A stretch of 64,000 nt of DNA from Aphidius gifuensis (GCF_014905175.1 NC_057788.1:4340001-4404000), one strand, 5' to 3'. Shown: positions 11,366 through 26,138, counted from the stretch's first letter. Program-made: numbers and translations. Notes: generated from the sequence alone by a model not told the origin.

Positions 11366-13224
11366 TTATTTTTTATCAACAAGAGATTTAGACATATATG
11401 GACCATCCAATTCATAGCCAATTTTACGATAATAGTTACGAGTTCCAACACCTGCATAAAAAGAAAATAATAAATAACCAAAATTAATAAATTATTTTCA
11501 TTTAAATCAAGTTGTACAAAAAAATATTTATAAAAAAACAATTTACCTGATATAACAGCCATTTTAATTGAGCCATGTTCTTCTCTAGCAATACGTTCAG
11601 CTTCCTCCATGAGTAACATGCCAAAACCTTGATGTTGAAATTTAGTTGGATCACGTGCATTAACTGGTACAACACTACCATAAACATGAAGTTCACGTAC
11701 AATTGAACATTTATCTTTAAGTTCACTTTTAAATGTATCAACCGAACATTTTCTTAATCTCAATAATCCAACAAGTATATCTTGTGTTGGATCTTCATAT
11801 GATAAAAATGTTTCCCATCCATTATTAGCATAATAATCACGTCTTATTAATTCAACTTCATATGGCTGTACTTTATTATGTATTTGTTGTATTCCAACTT
11901 CTCTTGTACGTACATCACGACAATCAGTACCAAAATCTTTCATTCTTGCTAATGCAAGTTCACGTAAATTACCATGTTCAACACCAGATGTTACAAGTGG
12001 CATTGGTATATCACGTTGTACTCTGTAAACTCTTGTCCATGGTGGTATTAATGATAATATTTTAGCAACTAAATCAATCAATGTACTTGGTGGATAACTT
12101 TTATAACGTCCAGTTTTCCATAATTCATAAAGACCAGTACCACGTATAACAAGTGTTGGATATATTTTTAATCCATCAATACGAAATGATGGATTATCAA
12201 ATAATTCAATAAATTGTTCAATGTCTCTTTCAATATCAACATTTGGCAAATCAGGCATCATATGTGCAATAACTTTAAAACCAGCATCTTTTGAAAAACA
12301 AAAACTTTGACATACAGCTTTAACAGTATGTCCACGATTAGTATCACGTGCAACATCTTCATATACTGATTGTAAACCAATTTCTAATCTCGTACAACCA
12401 TAACGTAACATATCAGATAAATGTTTTTTTAAACAATAATCTGGACGTGTTTCAATTGTAATACCAATACATTTTGTTTTACTACGTTCAGAAAATTTAA
12501 CAGCTTCATCAACATTATTACTAATATGACCAGACAATGCATCATGTAAATTACGTATAAAATAATCACGATAATCATCTGGCAAGGACATAAATGTACC
12601 ACCCATTACAATAAATTCAACTTTATCAACACTATGTCCTAATTGTTTAAGTTGATCAACACGATGACGTGTTTGTAATAATGGATCATAACGTGCACGT
12701 ATTGCACGCATTGATGTTGGCTCAAAGCCAGTATATGATTGTGTTGAATATTCAAAATCTGAATCAGGACCACCTGGACAATATACACATATATTACCAG
12801 TCATATTAATATGTGGACAACGATGTGGTTTACACATAACAGCAACAACAGCAATTCCACTTGCTGTTCTTATTGGTTTTGCTTTTAATTTTGGTAATAA
12901 TTTTACTTTAGCATCTGATGGAACAGCAGCAATAATATCAACAAGACGTGGTGATGAATCTAAACCATATTTTGATGATATACGAGTTTTTAATTTATTT
13001 AAATCAACATCACGATTTTGTTTATCAGCAATTAATAATTCTTGTATTATTTCACCAATTGTCATGAGCATTCGTTCCTCTTTACTCTCGACAAATACTA
13101 ATTGTTGTTGTTGTTGAAAAAAAAAAAACATAGTTAGTATTATTATCATACATTGTTAAACATTAAGCTTATATATTTTATTTAAAAACAATATGCTAAA
13201 CTTACCTCGTTTTTTTTGAACCAT
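11366..13224 (-). CDS. Elp3: Elongator complex protein 3 (tRNA U34 modification)
   Basis: Elp3 is the catalytic subunit of Elongator, a radical-SAM plus acetyltransferase enzyme that starts cm5U34 formation on tRNA wobble uridine. Exons are 13224-13206 (MVQKKR), 13097-11547 and 11451-11366, 551 residues against 547 in human. The radical-SAM cluster is visible as CKPHRCPHI...GNICVYCPGG, with KPIRTASGIAVVAVMCKP before it and CIGITIETRPDYC and LEIGLQSVYEDV after. The GNAT domain follows: LHVYGSVVPV, then HQGFGMLLMEEAERIAREEHG, with the end of the fold in exon 3 (VGTRNYYRKIGYELDGPYM). An apparent longer N-terminus with QQQQQ comes from intron sequence and is not used. The gene converges with p32-like B and is divergent from the SEFIR gene. 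Confidence 0.97.
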
Positions 13225-13562
13225 TTTAAGTCCAATATTTAAATTATTTATAATTATTTCAGTGTATTTATTGTAAGATTAATAATTAATATTAACAAAT
13301 TAATTTATTACAAATTCAACGTGGATAATCAGTAGACAGATAAAACAATTAACCTCAAAATTTTTATGTTTACAAAAATAATAAAAAACATGAAAGCTAG
13401 AGGCCACTAGTCTTAAAATCTTTAGTCCACCATATTGACAAGACAAGTGACAACAAAGTAGCCTGATCAACGTATGTAAACACACATAAGTTTATTTATA
13501 AATCTAAAATAATGTTGACGTTTAAATTATATTGTGCATCATAATTAAAAAACAAAGTAACA
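13225..13562. promoter_or_regulatory. Divergent promoter Elp3 / SEFIR receptor
   Basis: This is a 338-bp gap between two divergent starts. The less AT-rich part is 13390-13470 and probably holds both core promoters. No specific motif can be named with confidence. Confidence 0.4.
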
Positions 13563-15702
13563 ATGCCTAGTTTAATATTAACTTTATTATTTATAAATTT
13601 GTACAACTCAATGATTACTTTGACAAGTGGAACAAGTGATTCTCTTCAATGTTATTCAGATTTTTGTCACAATAATAACAACAACAACATTGATAACGTT
13701 ATCAATATAAATAACAATGAAAAATGTTATTTAACATCAATACAAAGAGGTCAAGATTGTATTGATATAAAATTTCATAAATATGGACATGCTCCACCAC
13801 CTGGAGTAGCCCTGATTGATTTAAAATTATCAGCATATATTGTCAATCTTCCTCATAAAAAAATAACAGCTTTTAATCTTACTATTAATGATATTAAATT
13901 TAAAAGATTATTAACGAGATATCAAAGCCTTGGTGACACAGCATCATCACACTGTCGTGATAGTATATTTCATGGCTTTGATAAATACAATAGAGACAAA
14001 AAAAATTTATTTATTTCTTGTCCATTTGCTAATTCATCATTTGAAGATACAGACTACAAACTTGAATATCTTGTTACTTTTAATCATTATAAATACAGCA
14101 GGAAACTTGTTTTTAATGTACCAAATCATTCATCAATTGGTAAGTCAATTAAATACTAATAACAACAACAAGAATAATAATTAATTAATTTTTTATTTAA
14201 GATGAACACATCAGTAGTGTATTTGAGTACAAACCATTTGTCTATATTGATGTTTCTGATGTATCAACATTGTCATTATTCATACAACCAATGCCAAATA
14301 AATATAATATTACAAGCTACAAAATATGGATGATAAAATACAACACCAATACAATAATTGACGTTGTTGATGTTATTTTGAAATACAATAATGATAATGG
14401 TGATAATCATTTACAGTATAATTTTACTGTGAGTGAAGGTATTTATCAATTTAAAGTTGCTTCAATGCATCCACAATGTGGTGAATATGGATGTGTCAAT
14501 AATACACTGCCTGCAATTAGTACGAGTAAGTTAATTAATTAAAAAATCATTATAACAGTATTAATTTGAAATTATAATTGGATATTTCCTCATTTCTTTT
14601 TTTTTAGAATATCAAACTAAAAAATTATTCATAATGATTATAAGTTTTGTGTGGATACCACCAGTTTTATTATATGCAATTTATTATTTATACAGTTTTT
14701 ATAAACAAAGAGGTAATTATTTTATGACTAAATATAAAGATTGCTATTTTACTAAAATTTAATTTTTAATATTTTAGAAATAATGAAGAAATTTAATCAA
14801 AATTGTCTCTTGATTTACTCACCAACTCATTCAGCACATGTTAATGTTATGATAAGTTTTGCAAAATATTTAAAAAGTTGTGGAATCAATGCTATGATTG
14901 ATGTACTTGATATACCAAAAACATCTACTCGAGTAAATATTACAAAGCATTATGTATTATTAATAATTTTGTTTCTTTTATTTTAATATAATAATTATTA
15001 TAATTTTAGGATCCAGCTATATGGTGTAATGATGCATTTGATAAAGCAAATATTATTTTAATTGCAACATCACCACCACCATCATCTAGTTGTGATAATA
15101 CCAATTCTGCAAGTACTATTTATCAGAATTTGGATAATCATTTGCTTCGACTTGTGCGAGAAAATTATTCAAAAAATAATAAAAAATACATGAAAATTGT
15201 ATTTCCATATTGTAGTCAAAATGACATACCTGAAGAGGCTCGTCTTTTTAAAAAATTTACAATACCTGATAATTTAGATAAAATGATAAGATACATTTAT
15301 CAAAGTAACAAATTAAAGCTATTTGGTAAATCAAGCAAAGATTTAATTGCCAATATAAATATTGCTATGACTGAAATATGCTTTAAAAAATCTACTAGTC
15401 AAATAAATAATACTGAAACTTATGGCTTATTTCAAGGACCAGATGATAATTATCAAAAAAATTATCAATCTGGCGATTGTAATTATAAAAAAAATAGTAA
15501 CAACGATTATTACACAAGTAATGAAACATTAAACTGTCAATTTCCTCAATATTTTTCAACAAAAATTGATGAACTAAATTTACTCGGTGATGATAGTGAT
15601 AATTATGATGATAACCATTTAAAAATCGAAACAATACAGGGTCATTATGTTGCTTTACCAGACAACAATGATAAATTTCATATTGACCAATTGAATTTAT
15701 AA
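13563..15702 (+). CDS. SEFIR-domain type I membrane receptor (IL-17-receptor-like)
   Basis: Exons 13563-14139, 14202-14525, 14608-14712, 14778-14932 and 15010-15702 splice to 617 residues. Residues 1-22 form a signal peptide (MPSLILTLLFINLYNSMI). An ectodomain of about 280 residues follows, with paired cysteines (CYSDFC, CYL, DCID, QCGEYGC) and NxT/S sites. One membrane helix lies near 306-331 (MIISFVWIPPVLLYAIYYLY, exon 3). The cytoplasmic SEFIR domain begins near 342: CLLIYSPTHSAHVNVMISFA (box 1), GINAMIDVLD, then DPAIWCNDAFDKANIILIAT and, near 448-488, IVFPYCSQNDIPEEARLFKK. The last about 120 residues are Asn/Asp-rich and contain several tyrosines. SEFIR domains mediate homotypic contacts with Act1-type adaptors in IL-17 signalling; a ligand in this animal is unknown. 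Family call is strong for the SEFIR part and inferred for the ectodomain. Confidence 0.85.
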
Positions 15703-16000
15703 ATTATAAATATTATTATTATTAGAATAATAATAATTATCTAAATGTACTGGAATTTAATTGATTTGATATTAATAATTTTAATGAGCTGGACTCATTT
15801 GAATGGCAATTTCTTTTGATATTATTATTTAATTTTTAACTTTAAAAATTCTTTTCTTTTGTTTAATCATGATTGATATTGTTTATTTTGTTTTTTTTTA
15901 CTGCGCTTAATTTGTAATAATATTAATAATAGTTAATAAATAATATAAAATTTTAAATTACACATTAAAGTACATTGTATTTAAAAAATTAATTATTCAA

Positions 16001-19000
16001 TTAATTATCACTAGTGTTATCAATTTTATTTAATAGTAATAATAAATCAGCTTGTTCATTGAATTTTTTATTTTTTTCCATATCAATATATGACTGAGAT
16101 TGATTATTTTCATCATCATCATCATCATTATTACTATCATTAATTGTCATAATTGTTGATTTATTATTTTCATTAGTGCTAATAATGCTTACTCTTCTAA
16201 CTCCAATTGGTTTTTCATAATAATTATCATTTAAATTACTATTACTATCTAATTGTTCATTAATATAAATTGCAGTCTTATTTTTTATTGACAATTGATT
16301 ATTTTCTAATGGATTAAATAATGATGATGATGCTTCTTGCCATAAGCCTTGTAGTTTATCTATTTTTTCACATTTTTTAATGCAATCACCAGTTGATTCA
16401 TCATGATAATTGACTGATTTATTTTGAATATTATTTTGTATGCCACTATCACTTGTTTCATTACTTGAACCTGTAATTATTAATAATAATATTATTATAT
16501 ATTTATTTGTATTTAATTATAAACTTACTAATTGGACTGTCAAGAGCATAAAGTGATGAAAAATATGCTTGATTATCAACAGTTGTTGGATTGAGATCAA
16601 GATATTCAATGTCATCTTCTAGCATATGTTCCCATTGACTAATGAGGTGTTTAAATGATGGTCTCATATATGGTTCATCGTGCCAGCACGAAACCATTAT
16701 TTTATATCTGTTAAATTATTATGAATAATTAATAATTATCTATTTAATATTATTATAATGTTGTAATACTTACAATTGGTGTGAACAATTGTGTGGTTTT
16801 TCCATTCGATATCCATTTTTAAGAAGACTATAGAGATTATGTACATCAACACCTGGATATGGTGATGCTCCAAGAGTAACCAATTCCCATAGCAAAACAC
16901 CAAAACTCCAAACATCAGATTTACTTGTGTATATATGATCTGCAAGTGATTCTGGTGCCATCCATTTTACTGGTACTACATAAATAAATAAATAGTTTAA
17001 TTATTTAATCAAAAATATATAATAAAATTGAATTATTATTTATTAATAATACCTCTGCCTTTGCTTCTTTTTAAATATGCATCATCCTCATAAATATCAC
17101 GAGTCAATCCAAAATCTGATATTTTACAAACTTTATCGCTTCCACATTTAGCAAGTAATACATTTCGTGCAGCCAAATCACGATGAACAAGCTAAACAGA
17201 AAAGAAATTAATTTAAAAATGAATATATTGCATTGTTATTATAAAAAAAAATCAATACATACTTTGATGTCTGTTAGGTAAGACATTCCCTTGCTTATTT
17301 GCCAGGCAAATGATAAAATATCATGTGAATTTATTTTATTATTCAACATGACATCTTGGTATGCTGCTTGATTATCATCAAGCAATATTTTGTGTGACAA
17401 TACTGATGTCTCTATACCATCAAGATGACGAGTTTGACGTAAATAATTTCTGTAATATAAATTTATAATAATCATCAACAGCCACGTACATTATTTTGTT
17501 ATATTAAAAATTCCACAAACAGAGGGTCAAGAAATAATTTGCATACATATTATATATTCAACACAATGTTAATAAATTTAATAAAAAAAAAATAGTAATT
17601 AAATAAAAATACCTTAGAGAGCCAAATTCCGCAAATTCAATAATAAGATAAACTGGTCCACCTGGCATTGTACACGCCCCAAAAAGTTTAATGACATTTG
17701 GATGTTGTACTTGTTTTAACAATTGATATTCAGATAATAAATCAGCAAGTTCTGAATTACTTGCATCTTCTTTTAATGTTTTAACAGCAACAGTTGTTGC
17801 ACCAGGCCAATCACATATATCAATTGCTTTTGCTTTGAGTACCCTGCCAAATTCTCCTTCACCAAGTACTTGTTCAATTGTCAATTGAGATCTTGGAAAT
17901 TCCCATTTTGAATCAGGCTAATTAAATAATATAATCATATAAAAAAATTAACATTATAATAATATTAAAGTATCTTAATTAATTAAACATACTGTCAAGT
18001 ATTTATTTGGTAATAATATATTTATATTTCCATTTATAAATGACTCTAATCCAATAATCCTATGATGATCAGCAGCACCAGTATCATCATCTCTCTCGTT
18101 ATCATTACGCTCAAGATAATCAAGTGGAAGAATACCAAGTGTATTATTTATATCATCTGTTTGACGTTTAAATTCTCGTCTAGTTTTGCTACTATTTCTA
18201 TAAAAAATTTAATTATAATTTAATTATAATTTACTCAATGAAAATATTAAAATATTAAATAATTAATTTACCGATATTTCCATGTTACAAAGCTTCCAAC
18301 AACACACACGGTAAACAAACTCGTACAAACAATACCAATAATACAACTACTTCCACATTCACCACTTGGTATTGCGGAAACTATAAAGAAAATAAATATT
18401 AATTGATTTAATTAATTAAATACGTTAAATAAATTAATTATTATTTCGATACAAACCTATGTGTGCATGTTTAATGGGAATCGATTGAAATTCGTTTGAA
18501 CCTTTATTACGATCGTCTCTCCTGTTTCCTTTGTTGCTATTGTTGTTATTAATAAGATTATTTTTCGATGAATATTTCGAATCAATTATCTCATTACTAT
18601 TGTCAATTGCATGCAATGAAAGAGGTCCACAACTGCAATAAGCTTCATCATCACAACGGCATATTTCAAATCCATCTTTTAATCCAATTTTATCTTTTTT
18701 TAATTGACCAAATGACGGTTCCACTGGATCAACAAATTTATAATTTAATATTTACAATAATTTATATAAATAAAAATAAATAATTAAAATAAATAATACT
18801 TGTTGTGCAATCTTGGGGACAAATTCTTGGATCCAATTTTTCTAATTCATCGCAAATTGAATCAGGACAATATTTTAAATTTGGTGAACAAGTTTCATAT
18901 CTTGATGTTGGTCCTTTTGAAGTTATATTTTTTCCTCTCCATGCACAATTTAGTGTAATATTATTTTTACTAAAAAAAATATACATACTATTAGTATTTA

Positions 19001-22000
19001 TTTAAATATTTTATACTGTTTAATTTAATTTTTTTTTTTTTTAAATAACCTGAATACACCACTGCCAATACCACAACGCGTTTCACATGATTTTTTTGTG
19101 ACTACATTTGCACAAGTATGCTGTTCAGACACATCCAATGAACAAGTATCATTTGTAGTATTTATAATGTTTATTATAATTTCTGTTGATAAAATTTTCT
19201 TTTGATTTGAAAAGCTCCATTGAATTATTAACGGTATTTTATCTGGTGCATTTTGAAGCATTGATGTATTAGCAACATACACAATACCAGTTTTAGTAGT
19301 TATTCCAAAAATTTTTGAATTTTGAATATTAAATACTGGATTTAAATGAGAATTTATATCTGGCTGTGTAACTCTATATAACTTTGATGCAAATTTTGAT
19401 AAATAAATATTATAATTATTAAATAATACAGCTGTTTTTTTAGAAGTCAATGATTTAATTGTTGTCGTTGTTTGGTGATGTTGTGGTCCCACAAATAACA
19501 ATGTAATATTTACCTTTGAAAAATAAATTAAAATCACGTTAAGGAAATTAATTTTCAATTAAAAATAAAAAGCTATTAGTAAATGGTTCATTATAAAATT
19601 CACTTGAAATTGATTAGTACTTAAAGACTTTCAATCGTGAGCAATTATTATCAATGGCTTGTTCAAAATCATTAAATTTAATTTATAAAAAAATAAAAAA
19701 ATTATAATTGTACTCTTCCTTCATTTATTGGTAATAATAATAATTATGAAAAACTGTTAAAATTGATTTTTAATTACCGTTTTTTCACCTTTTCCGGGAG
19801 CGAGAGTTTCATCAGTCGCTTGAAGTATAACTTTGTATGGTGATTTTGGAAGTAATGTTGTCTTTGAATAAATTCCTGTTGATAATTATTTAAATATATA
19901 GTTATAATGAATAATTATTTCAGTTGATAATAAACTTACTTGCAAATATTAATGTTGATGGTGGCTCTGTAATGATTGAATGTTCAACAGCCATTGTGCT
20001 AAATGTTATGTCCAATGCATCATCAACATCTTCAAGTATTTTAACATTATAAACATTACTTGATGTTGAATCAGCATCTTTTAATATTAATTCATTGTCA
20101 TCTAGTCTATCTCCAGTTGTAAAATCTTTTAAATGTATTGTTATTGTTGTGTTTGTTTGTGCAATTGGTGGATTATCATCAATATCAAGAATATCAACAT
20201 TAATATTATTTTGATGAATAAATTGTTGACCAGTTGTTTCATCATAAACAAGACATCTTATTTCTATATCAATATTTGGTCCTGGATATTGTGAATCTCT
20301 ATCAAGCATTGCATTTGCATAAAATTCACCATTATTTAATATATAAAAATAATCAGTTGCATTTAATAATTCATAATGAGTTACTTTGTAATTTGGACAA
20401 AGTGTTTTGTATACATGAGAACCAATATTTCCCAATAAATTTTCATTCTGATTTTCATATATTTTGTATTTAGAATTTTTCCAAAAACATAAATCTCTTG
20501 TTAAATCATCACAATTATTATCAATTAAAATTTTTTGAATATTTAATTCCATTGTTGCTGTATTTTTTTTGTCATTAATTTGATTTGCTTGAATGATCAA
20601 TTTTGTTTCTACAATAAAATTATATTTTAAAAATTGTTTTAGTATATTAAAATTATGATAAAAAATTTATGTTACCATTTTTTGATATATAATTGATAAT
20701 AATTTCACCGGTATGCTTATCAATAGTCACCAAATCCTCATCACTTGTTGAAACAATTTTATATGTTAAATTTATTGAAACAACAGACGTGTCGTTTAAT
20801 ATTTTTGGAATAAATATTGATAAATTATTCCAATTTTTATTAGCATTATTATTTTTCCAATAAGGAAGTCTTACTGTTAGATCAGATTGTGAAAAATATA
20901 TACCTATAAAAAATATTATTATAATTATGTATTATTATAAAAATATTATAATGACATTAAATATTCATTAGATTGATTTTCAAGTTGAATGACTGTGTAC
21001 ATGTTGTAGTTAGTCAGTCAGTCAGTAAGTATTAGTTCATTATTTAAGTGCAGATCGATATTTTCAAGGTGGTTTGTTTTAATTACGAGTCGCGTGTTAC
21101 ACGTCATATTCCAAGGTCTTTGACGTTGCAAAATACAACTAATCTAATCTAAAAAAATTTACATAAATATAGCAAGTGGTAGTCTACGATTTGTCTAATT
21201 AAAATTAATATATCCTGCTAAAAATATTTTTTTTTTATTTTCACAATTATATCTTACGTTTGCCAAATTTCCTTTTTGATCTATTTAAAATTTTTCTATG
21301 AAAAATACGACATTGAATATTTTTTTTTTCCATATAAATTTATTTCAATTTGAAATTTATATTATTTTTTTTGTAATAATTATACACCAAGTCAAGAAAA
21401 TATATATATATATTATTTCTATTTTTTCTCTTCAACTGGTCCAATTACAAAAAAATGCAGGAAAAAAAAAAAGTAAAGAAATATTATCATCAGGCTTATG
21501 TGATTTATTTACGGGCTGAAAAACTTTGAATACTTAAAGACCCTCTGTAATATATGTTATTGTTATTTTTATTATTATATACAAGTGACATTGTATATAG
21601 GACTGTCTATCTATTTATAAACAACTACTAAACATTCATTTATCTATTTATAAATATCGTAAATATATTATATATCTATGAATGTACTTTGTCATTCCAA
21701 CTAATCCTCCTGTTATTTCAAGGCTTTTTTTTTAACACTTTCAAATGAAATAAAAGCTCGGATGATACTATACAGGTGCACTTTTTTTTTTTTTTTTTCT
21801 TTTCATTGAATTTGTTAGAAATGAGCTGATGAATCCACCCCATGGACACAACAATAGGCGATTTAAATTCGAAACTACTTGCCCCAACAATCAATCCATA
21901 CAACTGCAGTCCAGTGAATTTTTTTTTTTTTGTTTTTCTCACATGTACATTCACACATGCATGCTTATCCGATTGTGTAATTTTTACGGTTTTCGGTTTT

Positions 22001-23321
22001 TTCAATGATAAAGTCAAGACCCTCAATAACACACATGCACATATATAAATTATAGATGGATGGATGACAGAGGGATACATGAATTAAATCAAAAAAATAA
22101 AAAAAATTGTCATCACATTGTTTTTTTAATTTACAACATGATGTCGAGTGTAAAATTTTAGAGAAAAAATATTTTATTATTAAACTAAACATGCATTCAT
22201 TTTGATATATATACGTGTTAATATATATTTAGCTTTAAACTATTTCAAGTTTCATAATATCATGATGATGTATGTTCGTCTGATCAGTGTTTGTAAAAAC
22301 AAAAAAAAATTTTTTTTATATAGCTATTTGGAATAGGAGGAATAACAGCTAACAGTATCAGATAGCAATAATGTTAGCTTGCATCTAAGTGAAATTTTTT
22401 AATTGGTAAACAATACATAAATAGTTGGTAAACATTTGCATGCATGCATGGTTATATTATTGGCAATAAATGACTTAATCAGTTGAGACTTTGTAAACAA
22501 CGCATCAACTACGGTTTATGTACACGTGTCATATATATATTTAAATGACCAACGGTCAATAAACCAATTTAATTTAATTAATATTCAATATTTATAATAT
22601 TTAATATTATTTTTTAGCTATTATTATTATTATTATAAAGGATTTAACATTAATTCAAGTAGTACATGTCAATGAGTAGTCAGACATTGCATTGGCTAAG
22701 TTTGCTGATTGAGTATTATCCCATATGGCACATTATCACAATGAGTGCAACATCAGTGAGCATACAAATGATAGATTAACACGCAAAAAAGCAATAATAC
22801 TGACATTTTTATATATTTATTTTTTTCATTTAAAAAAAATATTTAAATAACTGTTTATTGGGTGTATAAATGAATTTACACGCATCTTTATAAAAATATT
22901 TTTTGATTTAAATTATACGCAAATATGTAAATATAATAAAATAATAAAAATAATACAAAGAATTACCTGTATAGGGTTATTTTATAACTGATAAAATAAT
23001 AAATAAATATATACAAATATTAAATCAATTTATCTATTCATGCGATAAAATATAATGTTATCATTTGCTATAAATATTATAATAATAATATTGTGGCTAT
23101 CTGTAGGTACAATCTGTGAATATATATCATCAGGTTTTTTGGTGATCCTTTGTTTAATTATAATCTTTATTTATTTGTCATTTTGGTTTTTTTTTTAGTT
23201 GATAATTTAAAATTGCAGAAACTTAATGGATATAAATTAAAAATGATATATACAACTCACCTGATGCAGATGTTATTGCAAGTGTAAACACAAGGTACAT
23301 CTGGACTCGTAATTGTATCAT
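16001..23321 (-). CDS. Ret: Ret receptor tyrosine kinase
   Basis: Sixteen exons: 23321-23261, 20903-20676, 20608-19940, 19875-19778, 19513-19050, 18969-18800, 18723-18457, 18380-18272, 18197-17993, 17917-17613, 17449-17263, 17191-17053, 16975-16774, 16707-16529 and 16470-16001, with intron phases that close to 1250 residues (15 coding exons listed; any further leader exon is not seen). Exon 1 is a signal peptide. Cadherin-like repeats follow, with the calcium-type motif LDIDDNPP near residue 236. Next are a cysteine-rich domain (about 490-640), a membrane helix (CIIGIVCTSLFTVCVVGSFV, near 660-682) and the kinase. Kinase landmarks: GEGEFG (776-781), VAVK lysine 803, HRDLAARN (924-931), DFG (947-949), activation-loop tyrosines 955 and 960 as in vertebrate RET, VKWMAPESL, and SDVWSFGVLLWELVTLG. 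IEYLDL follows the kinase. The C-tail is Asn/Asp-rich. Intron 1 is about 2.36 kb; the others are short. Confidence 0.96.
20904..23260 (-). other. Ret intron 1
   Basis: This is the only long intron of the gene. It is AT-rich with homopolymer runs. A less AT-rich patch lies at 21040-21180 (CGAGTCGCGTGTTACACGTC). No coding exon or RNA gene is visible. As the first intron of a signalling receptor it may hold enhancers, but nothing specific can be claimed. Confidence 0.5.
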
Positions 23322-26138
23322 TTTATTTATTACTTTATATACAATAGAAAAATTGCAATATATATTTGTTTTGTGTAAATAAATTACGAGTCACTGAACT
23401 TTTTATTTTTTTGTTTGTCGATACAAATGCAAATTTTAAATATTATTTATTCATAAAATAATTGAATCGTTGTCGACCTTATTGACGATGCGATCTGATC
23501 TTTGAACTATAAATATTCAATTTGACTAATGATGATAACAATGATTATTAAATAATTTAAACAAATATAACAATAAATTAAATAACAAAAATAAAAAAAT
23601 TATATTCTTCAATTGATAAATAATAAATTAAATATTTTTTTAAAACTGTATAGTATTTTTTTTTTTGCACAATAACAGTTTTTATAAAAAAAAAAAATAA
23701 ACAATTTTTTAAATTAACTCAAAAATTGAAAACTTGGAATTATTTTTTTCAAATGTTTTTATAAAAAATACAATAATTGAGGGAAAGTTTAATGAAAAAA
23801 AAATAATTTAAACAAGCGTATTCCAGTATTATATTGATGTTACTATCTTCAACAACACCAACTACAAACTAAAAAACTTTGAATATCTACTGTATATTCA
23901 AGGGGCGAACAATACACTCGTGTGTATCAAACGAATTTTTATTTTTTACGCCTGCGCGTCAATAAAACCATGACTACTTTTTTTTTTATTTTCTCATTTA
24001 TTAACTTTACATATATATAGACAGATATTCGGCTATATCTACAAGCAGATATTTAATTTAAATAACATTATATTTAATTTTTCGAATAATATAATATTTA
24101 AAAAAATTAATTATTTCATTTACACATAAGTATGCCGTATAATCATTACCGTCCTAATTATCTTGATGCAAAAAATTATGAAAAATTAAAAAAAAATTAA
24201 AACAGCTTTAATAGCTGACCTGTTTATTTTTAAATACGATTAAAAATGTATCCATCACAATGATTATCCTGATGATGATAAGGGCGCGCGAGACAAATAA
24301 CTCAAATTGGCATGGTGATAGATTTGATAATGAAAAAAAAATGAAAAAAGAAAAATGAAATAAAAATTTCATATTTAATCCTCTTACATTATTATTTGTT
24401 TTATATACATATTAACAGATAGACATTCACACATGTGAGTATGTATATTTGTAGATTGAGAGAAAAACATGTACGCCTAAATAAATATATAAAACTTTTA
24501 GGATCCTATCAATATACATAATTAATATTTATGAATCCATATAACAATTATTATGTATATTTAATATTTATAAATTTTTCTATATAAATATAAACCACTT
24601 GTCCAACAGATGTTTATTTACTTTATATATATAAATAACTATCAACTAGTATTATAATTATTATTATAGAAAAATTGTAATAATTTATTTTGAAATTAAA
24701 AACTTTCTATGATAGATAAATTTTGTATGATAGTTATTGGAGTATCATTTTGCTAATAAATGCAATTTTAATTTATGGACTATGAAAAAAATAATATAAA
24801 TAATATTAAATTCGATGATAGTAGAAAAACAGCAGCTAAAGTTTTTCAATATAAAATAATATACGGAGGAGTTTGCCCTTTTTTTTTTGTTATATACTTG
24901 GTGACTCATCTTGTATATAAGAAATATCTACACACCCCTGTGACAGTCGTCGTCGTCATATTTATTATTACAGTAAGACAATTATGTTGACAATTAAATT
25001 TTAATTAACAACAAAATATTAATCTTAAAAATTTCTTTTTTTCTTTTCATTATGTAAATTAATAACGGGTCAAGGATTTTTATCATTTTTTTTTTTTTTT
25101 AAATATTATTTTTGATAAATTTAAAATAGAGATACGAAATTTCATGTTGTTATAATGAAAGGGTGTGTCTTTTGATGTAAGCATTTATTATTATTAAAAA
25201 TTCAATGTTTATTTAGGTTAATTAATATTATAAATAAATAATTTTGTAAACAATATTTATATGTAATTTTAAAATTTTTTTTTATTTGTCATTTATGTAT
25301 TTCATGTTTATTTTTTTAATTTTTCATTGTCACAATTATATGATGGATTAAAAATAATAATGAGATATTTTATGAAAATGTATATTGATCCTTAAAAAAT
25401 TTTCAATACACTTGTCATATTTTTATCTCACATCAAAAATGAGCGCCATTTTTAATTTTTTCCCGCGCATTAATATACCGGCTGAGCCACGTGCGAATCT
25501 ATATTTATAAAAAATTGATAATATCTTCTTCACCTTCCGAGTTTTGATGCTATATTTAATAATATTTTTTTTTTTCACAATTTTTCATCAATATTTTTTT
25601 TGCGTGCAGACTGCAGTTATATATATGTAGCATCATATAATAAAGTGTACGAAAAGATCAAGAGAGAAAAAGTTAAAGAGAGAAAGAGAGAAAGGGTTAC
25701 ATTTTATCATCATTATCGTCATTGTAATTTAGAGAGAGAGTTTTATCAAGTACCTTGATTTAATTAAAACAAAACACTACACATTTTCAATCAAACACAT
25801 AATTTAATTGTTGTTTATGATTATATGATATAATTATAATCAAGTTGTATATGTGGATCCAACAATGTGGATCAGTTTAAAAACCAAGAAAATTATTATT
25901 GGCAATAATATTGATATTAAAAATACCTGCGCCCAAGTACCGGCCAACTGGACCGCTTGTCAAAAATGGCTGACCTCTGAATTGTTATTTTCTCTTGAAT
26001 ACAAAATTGAAAAATTATATTAAAAACACAAAACCATCATACCAACACAATCAATAATTAATAAACAATAATAGTTAATAATATTATTAAATAACTTGAA
26101 AAATTATTGTTTATTTATTGTTATTAATATAAATTAAA
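23322..26138. other. Intergenic region upstream of Ret (-) and RNase H2B (+)
   Basis: This is a divergent 2.8-kb gap with no gene. A less AT-rich patch at 25920-25985 (ACCGGCCAACTGGACC, then AAAATGGCTGACC, a YY1/Pho-like motif) sits about 160-200 bp before the RNase H2B start and is the likely core promoter. A second patch at 25440-25495 contains TTTCCCGCGC. A purine-rich AGAGAGAAA stretch is at 25660-25735. Ret promoter elements should lie just beyond 23322, but none is recognisable. Confidence 0.45.

Noticed and set aside
13098..13149. Extended Elp3 N-terminus with a Gln run
   Set aside because: It is intron sequence upstream of the AG acceptor; exon 1 (MVQKKR) at 13224-13206 joins in frame instead.
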